DNA of 64,000 nt from Ascochyta rabiei (lineage: Eukaryota; Ascomycota; Dothideomycetes; Pleosporales; Didymellaceae): NCBI RefSeq assembly GCF_004011695.2, contig NC_082424.1:806001-870000 (forward strand). Direction: 5' to 3'. Below are positions 12,001-21,419 of this stretch, in pieces. The notes under the pieces are model-generated. The model was not told the origin of the DNA, ran no database searches, and saw only the letters and a program-made list of their open reading frames with translations. Numbering within the stretch: position 1 is the stretch's first letter; every line of letters begins with the position of its first letter. The position numbers and the translations under genes were made by a program.

Positions 12001-12389
12001 GCGGGTTTAAGAATACCACCAACAAGGCCGCCGAGGAGTCCAGTGTTGGCGTTGGGAAGTGCAGCGACCGGTTGGTCAGTAAGGAGATCGGCCGGAAATG
12101 CTTCAGGGAGAGCAGGGGTGAGATCAGCCGGGAATGCTTCAGGGAGAGCAGGAGTCAGATCGGCCGGAAATGCTTCAGGGAGAGCAGGAAGGAGATCGGC
12201 CGGAAACGCTTCAGGGAGAGCAGGAAGGAGAGCGGCTGGAAGTGCAGCAGGGAGAGCAGCTGGAAGTACATTAGTGCCTGGCTGTAAAATACTGCCGATG
12301 CTTCCAAACTGAGGCACGGGAGCTGGCAGTGCGCCCACGACAGCAAGGATCAAGCTCGTAGAAAGCACATGTCGGTAGACACGACCCAT
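9002..12389 (-). CDS. Large secreted, highly repetitive protein
   Basis: Predicted exons 9075-12389 and 9002-9016 (58-base GTGAGT intron) give 1109 residues. Without that splice the frame runs to 8808 through unrelated-looking residues, so I prefer the intron, but it is not certain. A signal peptide covers about residues 1-20. Blocks follow in order: four 12-residue LPALPEAFPADL-type units (about 50-105); a Gly/Ala/Asp-rich region; units of the SGNLGDVVPDVLGG type (about 260-450 and again near 640-700); a dense array of GLPDA and GLPDLGLG units (about 448-632); a Pro-rich PDLPTPELP section (about 780-850); and C-terminal GFPIDP...SGLP repeats (about 894-1105). There are almost no Cys residues. 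I do not recognise the family. A cell-wall, adhesive or matrix protein is a guess from secretion and repeats. Confidence 0.75.
10495..11046 (-). repeat. Coding minisatellite of GLPDA / GLPDLGLG units
   Basis: The DNA is built from 15-base and 24-base units, all multiples of three, in a mosaic order within the repetitive-protein gene. Near-identical units are interspersed with a few variants (Thr or Ser replacing Ala). This pattern is expected from unequal exchange and slippage, and copy number is likely to vary between strains. Confidence 0.9.
11047..11268 (-). repeat. Tandem duplication of a 111-base coding unit
   Basis: Segments 11047-11157 and 11158-11268 are nearly identical, differing at only a few positions. 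Each encodes 37 residues of the LTDVLPDLVSGNLGD class. The duplication keeps the frame and looks recent compared with the other units of the same class in this gene. Confidence 0.9.
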
Positions 12390-13948
12390 GATGGGGATGT
12401 GTTGTTGAAAAACCTGTAGTCAGTGAGTGGTAACGAGGGTAAAACTTCTACCTTGTTTCGGTGTTGATGGAGACTCAGTCTCAGTGATGCCGTTCGCCTA
12501 TGCAGACTGTAGTGAATGAGGTCAAACGAATGACAATAGGTGTAGAGAAAGAGATGGCTGCACTGGCGAAAAGAGAGCCAATATACCTCTGGCTCAACCA
12601 ATCGGGTTTGTTGAAAACATTTCGAGATCATTCATGTCGATCATCTGGCAGACAGGCGGGTAACAGCCACATCGAGTAGTCCCGATCGCATCTAGCTCTG
12701 CTCATTCTTTCTACAAGTGGAGCAAAGTCAACAGAGGTCATGTCTGAAAGGTTGGCATCAGCACCCTTCGTACAGAGGTATGCGGCTACGGCAGTTTGTC
12801 GGTGATTTCTACGGTCCCATGGCCAATATCTGGTACGCAAAACGGCTCGCCAAGAGTATGTAACAGGACGCCAAGATCCAGCTCGCTATCTCCCTGAGCA
12901 TCTGGTGGCGAAAGGCTTGCTTCTATGGAGCGGAGAGTCTGTATGGAATGATTGTTCCCGCTCCGAGTGTGCTGGAGATGGCTTCGAAATGGCATTGGCT
13001 TCAACGAGAATGCAATCCAATGGCAGGGATGATCATGCACAGGTCTTTGAGTTATTGGACTGATGTTCTTTGTCCCGGTTTGCAGGTGGTCAGAGTTCGT
13101 CGCGGTATATCTGCAACACGCCTACCGAAGACAGTGCGAAGCATATCAAAGATTGAGTCCTCGTCCTCTGAGGAGGCTGCTCGATAGCTTCGAAGGCCAC
13201 CAGTCAATGGGAAGGCACAAGGCGTCGAGCCCTTGCGGAGTAGGCAATGGCACACATGGTGTACAGAGCAACGCGCAGGCATTCTTGATTGGTGCCATTA
13301 CCCGTCGGTACATGCATGGTTGCACACGGAACGAAAGAATGCAGCAAGGGAAACATTGCTGGACAGGGAGTAAAGGAAATGATTGGCGGTTCGCGGCCGA
13401 ATCGATCATACTTTTGGCAGCCTCTAATGCTTAGACCCAAGGCAAACCTACTTTTGCTCGAGGAAGCCTCTTGCGCGGGTACGCACGCTTGGTCAAAGTC
13501 GGCATTGAATTCCAGTGTCATGAAGGCAGGTCTATTAAACGTCAGCAGCAGGAGGCAACAATCACGCAATGTGTCGATGGGCACGTTCCTGGCACCACTT
13601 TCTTAGACATCGTCGTCACGTTGCCTCCGCAGCTGCTTTCGTAAACGCAAATACACACGGACGGTCTCCTTGTTGAAAAGTCGCGAGAGATGTAGCGTAG
13701 GTTCAGACGAACAGGAATGTCAGTGTACGGAGAGGTGCGCTCCGAAAACAGGCGAGATTCCATGCCATGACAACGTCTCTCTTCGGGACCAGCGAATATA
13801 GACTGCTTGTAGCGACGTGAGAGTGTTACAAGACGTGACGTGAAGTCGTCGGCCTCTTGGCAGCGCTTGGACCCGCTCTGCATGTCAGCGCGTCTGTTCC
13901 GAGCGTTGACGACTCGACGACCTCATCCGTCTCCTATATCGCCGCGTG
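12390..13948. other. Intergenic with a possible ankyrin-like fragment
   Basis: No intact gene is supported. On the minus strand around 12680-12800 a reading contains AYLCTKGADANLSD, which resembles the end of an ankyrin repeat (Leu/Tyr...GADxN...D). The open frames at 12628-12840 and 12786-13040 cannot be joined into a convincing gene, so a decayed remnant is most likely. The rest, to the transcription-factor start, holds only short frames. Confidence 0.3.
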
Positions 13949-16406
13949 ATGAACGACCAGCCATCGCCTCTAGGCCGAAACAACGACGACCGGTCGTCTT
14001 CACCTAAGCGAAAGAAGGCACGGCAGAAGTACGCGCCAAAAGCCTGTATGTCGCGTTCATCACCCTTCTGTACCGCCCATGTTTGTTGCTTGAGACCGTT
14101 CCGATCATTCCGCAGCGGTTGCTTGCGCGCAATGCGGCACTCATGGCAACACAGATTCAAAGCAGGCTTCCTCATGGCTAACGCATGGCTCCGCAGGCGT
14201 GTCGTGCAGACGGTCGAAGCTCAAGGTAGGCCTCGTCCTCGACTGGCGGTGCTTGCTGCATGCTGCATGCTGCACGTGATGCTGATGCTGATGCTGATGC
14301 TGATGCTGATGCCGCGCAGTGCTCCGGCGACAACCCCTGCCAGCGATGTCGAGACAACGGCAAGCGCTGCTTCTACTCGGAGGACCAGACGGCCGCCGAG
14401 GCCCTGCAGAACCTCAGCCGCCCCTCGCTGTCACAGCAGCCTCCGACCTCAACCTCACCCAGCAATGGCATCGGCCTTGCACAGCGAAGCATCATGCCAC
14501 GGAACCAAGTTGCCGAGCGGAAGTCCAGCGACGCCAGTGCCCTGGGGCTCTCCATGGAAGCACGCATGGCGCGTGTCGAAGCCATGATGGAGGCCTTTTT
14601 ACAGGACCGCGCCACGACGGCGACGCCCAATGCAAGCATGGAGCGCGCTGAATCTGCCAGCGACTTGGCCATGTCCATGTCTTCTATGTCTCTACCAATC
14701 CTCGACGCTATCAATCCAGCTCTAACGCTCCTGGGTCAGCCACCACAGACTGCGTATGTCCACCCAAGTTCAACTTCCGCCATAGATCCACTGCTAGGCG
14801 CCGACATAACCACCCTACGCCTAGGCAGTCGGACACTGGTCTTTCCCACCCCCACCGCCTACCAACGATATGTCGACAGCTTTTTTCGTGAGCTCCAGTG
14901 CTTCCATCCTTGCGTTGACGAGCAAGTCTTCCGACTTCGCAGCGAGAACGTGCTGGCAAAAACGGAGGTGCACCAGGACGATGTGTGCTTCCTGGCATTG
15001 AACTACATCATCTTCGCGTGGCATGACGCCTCAACCGAAACAACAGGACCGAGTCACGTCAACAAGCCCGCAGGTTGGCACTGGCTTCAGCTTGCGGATG
15101 ATGTAGTGGGTAGTAGACAGCTCTACGGACAGGGCGACGTCAGTCTTGCCCAGTTCCTGGTCTTCAAGGTGCGTGTTGTCCTCGCTCCATGGTTCAGGGA
15201 AAACTGACACGTGTAGGCTCTATACTGCGCCCTGATCGATCAACCCAGTCTCGCCTACAACACCACGGGTCTCGCCAGTCGCTACGTGCTTCAGCAAGGC
15301 CTGAACCGCCAGTCTTCCTACACTACATCTGGTGTGTTGGAGACGTACGAGCGTCTGCGCGTATTCTGGACTGTCTTGATCGTTGATCGCCGCATATCCC
15401 TGTCGTGCGGTCGTCCTTATACAATACGAGATATTGACATCGACGTAGAGCGACCGAGCGACATGTATCACCAGGTGAGTTCTCGCAATCGCATGACAGT
15501 TTTCAAGCCTGACAATCGGTACAGGGCGTTCTTTCTGATGTGTATATCTCAGATGCACGTGCCAAGCTTGACGAGAGCGACAGCGCAAATGCCTATCTGG
15601 ATTGTATGATCCATTGGTCTCGGTTTGCTGGCTCCCTTTGGGACAATCTCCTCGCAGCCCACGTGCTCACTGATACATTCACCGACAAAGTTGCTACTTT
15701 CGATGCAGCTATCGCTGACTTCTTCGCCAACACTTTCCCAAACTTGGCAAAGAAGATTAACCCATTATGCCGTCATCAATACATCCGTATGAGCTTCGAC
15801 AACCTTCGGTTCATGACCAGACGTGCGAAAATGATGTCTCTACAGTTTGATGGCGCCACCGCTGGGATCTGCAGCAATCTAGCAGTCGATACGCTTGCAC
15901 ATGTACGAGCATACGAGTCCAACACAAACCACCCATCTGTTCTTCGACATTACATGATTCCCTCGCTAGCAAGCAGTCTTCTCATGCTGTGTAGTCTTCT
16001 TGTCAGCGACCTAAGCTTACTCGGTCTTGATTTGGATTATCGGGTCCCAATCTATCATCAGACATTCGATTCAGCTCTTGGTCTACTACATGCTCTAGCA
16101 CAGAACACCTTACTCGCTCGACGCGTGCTTGTAGATCTTGAGGGAGTCGTCCCAATTGTAGAAGCTGCGCTCGCGAGATGGTCGAGCGAGTTTTCACTCC
16201 TGCAGAGTCCACCGAACTGGGATCTTGTGAAGGATGTAATTCCGCCCGACGTCGCTGAGCTGTTCCCTTACCAAGAACAGGTCCCCGTCATTCACAACAG
16301 ACTGTGGGCCGAGAATGCGGGTTTTTTGGAGGCCGATCATAGGTCTTCGGTCTACGTTGGTGGTCTGGACCTAGGCGGTTCAAGATGCAGCGTCTTCTGG
16401 ATATAG
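13949..16406 (+). CDS. Zn2Cys6 fungal transcription factor
   Basis: Five exons, 13949-14045, 14197-14225, 14320-15168, 15217-15474 and 15525-16406, give 704 residues. The DNA-binding zinc cluster is C33-X2-C36-X6-C43-X5-C49-X2-C52-X6-C59 and is assembled from exons 1, 2 and 3; only this splicing restores all six Cys, which validates the first two introns (151 and 94 bases). A basic segment (SPKRKKARQKYAPKA) precedes it. A Ser-rich linker follows, then a middle homology region of the fungal_trans type, with Phe-His-Pro-Cys near residue 230 and a helical Leu-rich C-terminal half. Such proteins act in the nucleus as activators or repressors of metabolic genes. The target pathway cannot be told from sequence, and no biosynthetic cluster lies beside it. 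Confidence 0.88.
14278..14312 (+). repeat. (GATGCT)n hexamer inside intron 2 of the zinc-cluster gene
   Basis: Just under six perfect hexamers lie immediately before the 3' splice site of intron 2 (14226-14319). Being in frame and stop-free, they would add an Ala-Asp run if the intron were retained. Confidence 0.85.
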
Positions 16407-18503
16407 AAGCTTCGAGGGACGGGCCTTGTCGGGCTCCCTCATGCGTATCTTTTGTTTTCCGTATACGTTCGGGCACACGCTTGTCTTATATAGATACCCA
16501 CTTGCATAGCACGGGACCAGCGGGCGTTTAAATTCTCATTCACCATCACTTCCAAGTCTGCCGTGCCTACCCAGCTCTATCCAAGCTCTCATCTGTGTGA
16601 CGCAAACTCCACGCTGCAACCCTATACAGGCAGTCTTGATCATCGCGTTCGATGCCAGGCAGCCATGGCGGTGCTAGCATTTTGCAAGATCGGGTATAGG
16701 ACGATTTCCCGCGACTTTTGAGCTACGAAGAGCAAGCCATCATCAGACATTTACATACACGCGTACAGCGTCTCCTCCCTTCAGAGGTGATGGGAGAGTC
16801 TGACACCTCCCTTCCAGAGAAGAAAGAGCGTGCGTCGAGCTGGTTTCATCTGTTCGCTGTTGCGTTTGGAAGCACATCAAGGACATTGACAAAGGAGGGA
16901 GGAAGTGGGTAGTGCGGTTGCTGGGGACTGGTAGATGCACCAAGGCCGGTTGAGCTGAGTGAATAGGCATGCAGGATGTTTTTTTTATAAGTGTGAATGT
17001 TGCTTTTGTTGGATCGTTCGGTGCTCGTGGAGCAGGACTATTCTATTCTGTCAAGATCTTGTAGACCATGGACGAGACACACACACATCAACGTTCATTC
17101 AGCTATGATGAAGACGGTGCTGGAGCTTTGTACTTGGTGTTGGTGAATTGTGACTACGGTCACTACGGCGGCGCAATCCCAATTCTCTATACTTTTATGA
17201 AAGACAAAACGTCAATCGGTAGATTGGGAGTGACATTGCGAGTCAATTCTCGAACGACACCCACCATAGTGAAGTCTACATGTTGCTCATCTCAAAAAAC
17301 CTCACGGCTTCATCTCCGAACCTCACGCATCCATTCGCGTTACAACCCAAGCTCACCAGCGTCCGAACCCTACGTTCAGGCATCGTCCCCAATATCAGGC
17401 ACCAACCGCCATCCGCACTTTGAGCATGAGTTAGGTGCAGAGCTCGACCCGTGCAATCTGCACAGCTCCACCTGTATCGATACTCGGTAACAATACGCAC
17501 CCACTTTGGCTCAATACACACCTCAGACGCCCCCATCTCTGCCCTACGTCCGGGCCATCCCAGCCCAACGTGCCATGTGCAACGCCAGTCGATCCACAAG
17601 CCGGATGCCAGCAGCCCCTAACCCGCACGTTCACCACTCTGAGCCAAGAATGATTCAACGCGCTGGGCTTTGGATCGCCGAGACAGGTGCAAAGAAGCCG
17701 CACGGTAGAGAGGCCAGGACAGGGTCTTACGAAAGGAGAAATCGGCGGTGGCCTTGGCCCAATGTACACGGTAAGCAGTCAAGAGCATCATCGACGGCAA
17801 CAAATGAAGGCATTGCTCGGAAGCAGCGCTCCGGGCCCTCACGGCTCGTCCAACTGGCCATGGTACCACGGCTGGCAAGACTGAATAGGAAATGCACTAG
17901 CAAGCGCCGCAGATGAGGCTCTGCGGGAAGCCCAGACCCAAACGGGGGCACCTCGAATAGCAGTCCTGGACGGCGGCGGCTTTGACGGCCATGCATGTGG
18001 GTGGCTTAGCAGACGCGCAAAGTTACACGACTTGCGGGACCGGTGCTGAAAACAGAACGGTCTTGTCGCGGTCTGGATGCGTGGCTGGGCCGCGGGTGTC
18101 CTCGCTTCGCGTCGCACAGCCGGGTCATATCGGAGCTGGGTTCTGTCGTGCGCGGAGGTGAAGCGAGCGCACGTGAAACAGAACCGGGAAGGTGAGAATT
18201 TGTGGGGTTGTGTGTGTTGAGAGTGGGCGGTTTTTCATCACAAGGCCTGGCAGGAGCTCGTCATTCTGCCGAGAGGAACTACGACGACTGGGGCAAAGAC
18301 GAGGCTACTGCCGGCGGCCTGTTTTGCGGAAGGATTGCAGGCGATGATACAGAGCAGAGAAAATTCTTTGATAGTGCTGACCGGAGAGCCTATGATTGGC
18401 GGGGGAGGCGTGAGAGGGTGCAAGAAGATGGTTTTGTGGTTCGGCGAAAAGCCGGCGACCCTAGGACGTTTGACGTTTGAGGCTCTGCGGCTGCCCCGTT
18501 GGC
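16407..18503. other. Intergenic, no supported gene
   Basis: Only short frames without domains. The plus frame 17068-17490 (140 codons) and the overlapping frames at 17500-18100 lack any recognisable feature or codon-usage contrast. A short poly-T run lies near 16978. Confidence 0.4.
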
Positions 18504-18643
18504 TGCATTCTGCATTCTGCATTCTGCATTCTGCATTCTGCATTCTGCATTCTGCTTTCTGCATTCTGCTTTCTGCATTCTGCTTTCTGCATTCTGCTTT
18601 CTGCATTCTGCATTCTGCTTTCTGCATTCTGCTTTCTGCTTTC
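18504..18643. repeat. Twenty-unit heptamer array (TGCATTC / TGCTTTC)
   Basis: Exactly 20 head-to-tail 7-base units, 140 bases, with two alternating variants that differ at one position. The first seven units are all TGCATTC. The later part mixes both variants. It is followed by TGCATGC-type repeats to about 18667. Because 7 is not a multiple of 3, all three frames of each strand read the same seven-residue cycle, which creates several false open frames. Confidence 0.97.
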
Positions 18644-18667
18644 TTGCATGCTGCATGCTGCATGCTG

Positions 18668-20066
18668 CGTCGAAGCTCTGCGGAACATCAGCCTTTGCGA
18701 CGCTCAACAGTTGTCAGAGGCGCTATCGACGGGCGCTTGTCGCTGGGCGATGTCGAGATTCCCTGTCTAATCACTGCTCGAGTCGAGAGATTGGGACATT
18801 CGATTCGCCTCCAGCTCCACTGGGCGGTGGATACTGTGCTTTAGCATGCACGCACACATACACGCACGTGAGCATGGTTTGCACTGCGCAAGAAGCCGTG
18901 TCGAAATATCTGTTGTGCACCCTGACCGGAACGAAGCCAAGCCAGCCGTGGTCCAAGGTCTAAACGTGCGCAGGGCCATGCTTCCAACGTCGCCCCCCTC
19001 ATGCGTCGGTGTGTTGGGAGGGGAGAGGTGCGAGGTGCGTGTGCGTGCTGGTGACTGCTAGTCATCATCTGTAGAAACTCCGTCCTTGTAGCGCTTCAGC
19101 TCAGCCTCAGGGGCTGCTTGCGTGCTTCGATTCCATGACGTATGCGCGTCTTTTGCGCGTCTTTTGCGCTACCCTCGTTCCATGCCATGCCAGCATCCTC
19201 GTCGACAGCGTATGGAGGGTAGGTATCCACATCATCCACAACCTCTCGATACCGTTCATCACCCACAATCTCTCGATACCGTTCATCATCCACAATCTCT
19301 CGATACCGTGCCGTTGTATGCAGGAACGATCGACATGCGCGTACCTGCGCAGAGGGCTCCGCATACGTCATTCTGCCAGCCCCGCCGCGTGATCCCCACA
19401 AAGGGCGGCGCATTCGATGCGGAGCCCCAGTCTTCCAGAAGGCCACAACGATGAACCGGGCCCTCTTGCCCTCGAGACGGCGTGAAACCGCAGCAAGCGC
19501 TCCGCACAGCACACGCCACCATGGCATGGCATCAGAAGCCGCTGGCAACATTCGAGCCTCTTGATCGCGGCCGTGACCTCGATCCGACCTCGTTAGGCCA
19601 ACTGTTTGCGGGGACATGGTCAAAGCATGGGGGCGCATCTGATGCAGGTGGGCAATCCCATTTGCCCGCATGCGACACTGCCGCAACCTACCACTTCCGG
19701 CGCCTGGTTTTCTTCGCCCTGTCATGTCAGGCGGTGCTTGGCCGACGTTTCCATGTGTAACGTCAACCGTGAATGAGTCCAGGCTGGCTGGTTGGGGAAA
19801 GTCCTTGGTCTTGCGCCAGGCCGGCGGGGAAACAAAGCAGCCGTGTCTCGTCGCACCTTTCCGAAAGCGGCAAGCAAAAACAAAGGGCAAGGCGTCTCCG
19901 CTCATGCGGGGAAATTATCTGGGCGACCACTGCAAACTCGACCACCGCAGCTGACCTCTGGGTAACCGTCTTCTTCCATCGGTAACAGCAAGCGCCTTCC
20001 CACCGCCAGGGTCGGTTCGCGGGTCCAGCTCAGATCAGGGTCTGTATCATAACCTGAAATGAAACG
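18668..20066. other. Region with one long uncertain minus-strand frame
   Basis: A 269-codon minus frame spans 19096-19905. It is Arg-rich, lacks a recognisable domain, and includes a translated 27-base tandem repeat (RYREIV units). With this base composition, long random frames are expected, so I keep it as a hypothetical only. Confidence 0.25.
19231..19311. repeat. Three 27-base tandem repeats
   Basis: Three consecutive copies of a 27-base unit containing CTCTCGATACCG, differing at single positions. The unit length is a multiple of three, so it stays open in the overlapping minus-strand frame. Confidence 0.9.
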
Positions 20067-20095
20067 TACAGTCGCGCGTCAAAAGTTAGTTCCGC
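20067..20095 (+). repeat. Left terminal inverted repeat of the Tc1/mariner element
   Basis: Begins with the TA target site followed by CAGT. The segment CGTCAAAAGTTAGTTCC is matched in inverse orientation at 21391-21419. Confidence 0.92.
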
Positions 20096-20195
20096 GCTAG
20101 CGTCCCTCCGACGCGTCAACCCAGCCACCCATACTTTTTGACCACCTACAACTTCACCACTACTACTCCGTTTTCCTTACTTTCTTGACCATTAG

Positions 20196-21302
20196 ATGCA
20201 GAAACGCCGTCGCTTAAATTCTGTAGAGCGGGATCAGGCAATTAGGTAGCTACACGCAGGTGCAGGTACCTATAAAGTTGCTAGTTACTTTAGCTATTGT
20301 AAGCGTACTATCTGAAATCTTTACAAACGTTTTAACACTACAGGAACTATATATAATAGACCTTGCTTAGGCAGACCTAAGATACTATCTAATACGCAGA
20401 AGAAGCTCCTACACTGCACAACATAAAGAAATCCCTAGATTACCTACTCTAAGCTTACTAAAGTTACCTAGATTGCCCTACCTAACAACACTACTACCTA
20501 TAAGCCTAGTAAGTTAACTATCTATTACGCACTTAAGTAATACTATATAACCTGTTAGAGGAGTAAAAAGAGGCCTAAACTTACTTGTAGGCATGCTCTC
20601 TAGCGTCTCTAGTTTGCTTAAGAGTATTAGACGTTTAATTGGCGTCAGCACATAGTTAAGTTCAGCAATAAGTGCTCTGTTTAGAAGGGCTCTGGCTATA
20701 AACAGCAGTGGGTGTTTTGCTATCCTAATAAGAGATAGAAGCTAAGGATAATTACTAGGATCTCTACTAGTTGTCTACCTGCTTAGATAGTGTAGGGAGC
20801 CATATGGCTAGATGCACAGGGTAGACTACAGCAGAGTCTACTTATTATTATAGAGAGGGACCCTAATACTCTACGTAGTAGCTATACCAGCAAAAGTTAT
20901 ATTAAAACACTTAAGTAAGGTCTCTTACCTTACTATTATAAGTCTTAGCTTTTTATGCAGGATAATATATATATACACACCTCCTATACTATACAGACAT
21001 TTATAGCAGATTATAACATTATAACTCTCCTATAGCTAGCTTACTTACCTAATCTTAACCTAATTAAGCACCTCTAGTGGCGCCTTAAACAGATAATACA
21101 TAAGCTCTACCTACAGTTTAATAACTATAGCAAGGTAGAAGAGTATTAGGATAAGTTTTATAAGGCGTTAAAGGAGTACTAGCGTTGTATCCTAAACTTG
21201 CTTATTAAGAAACTTATTAGTAGTATGCCAGCACGCCTAAGTGCCTGCAGGAAGGCAAAAGGCTAGTAAACAAAATACTAGTATAGAACAGTACAACCTT
21301 AA
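20196..21302 (+). pseudogene. Tc1/mariner DD34E transposase relic
   Basis: From ATG 20196 to TAA 21300-21302 is exactly 369 codons in one frame, interrupted only by many TAG/TAA codons, so decay was by substitution without net indels. An N-terminal helix-turn-helix-like segment is readable (RDQAIR, then CKRTI and GRPKIL). The first catalytic Asp reads Asn (codon 158, in FSNK). The second survives (codon 256, in FMQDN). The third acidic residue, 34 residues further on, reads Lys (codon 291, in the usual NPIEH context). Both changes are G-to-A on the coding strand. The enzyme would have cut and pasted the element at TA sites. It is non-functional as it stands. Confidence 0.92.
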
Positions 21303-21390
21303 AATTTAGAGCGTTTTGACTATGTGTAGCTATCTTAATTGCCTTACAAAGTGGGGTGGTGGGCGTGGTGATGATGCGGGGATTCGCTTA

Positions 21391-21419
21391 GTGGAACTAA
21401 CTTTTGACGTAGTACTGTA
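21391..21419 (-). repeat. Right terminal inverted repeat of the Tc1/mariner element
   Basis: Inverse complement of the left end, with small differences next to the terminal CAGT. It ends in the TA target duplication at 21418-21419. Confidence 0.92.

Larger units (their letters stand above)
20067..21419 (+). mobile_element. Complete Tc1/mariner element inactivated by RIP-like mutation
   Basis: The element is bounded by TA dinucleotides at 20067-20068 and 21418-21419, the expected target duplication. Terminal inverted repeats at about 20067-20095 and 21391-21419 share CGTCAAAAGTTAGTTCC after a CAGT start. Between them lies a decayed transposase frame on the plus strand. The ends keep normal base composition while the interior, from about 20215 to 21340, is AT-rich and full of TAA/TAG. 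The size, about 1.35 kb, fits a simple one-gene member of the family. Confidence 0.92.

Noticed and set aside
13949..16406. Transcription factor plus neighbours as a secondary-metabolite cluster
   Set aside because: No polyketide synthase, peptide synthetase, terpene cyclase or tailoring enzyme lies nearby.
18238..18963. Several frames with CILHSAF or MQKAECR cycles
   Set aside because: They are the heptamer array read in all frames.
19096..19905. 269-codon minus frame as a confident gene
   Set aside because: Arg-rich, domain-free, partly made of a tandem repeat, and of a size expected by chance in this composition.
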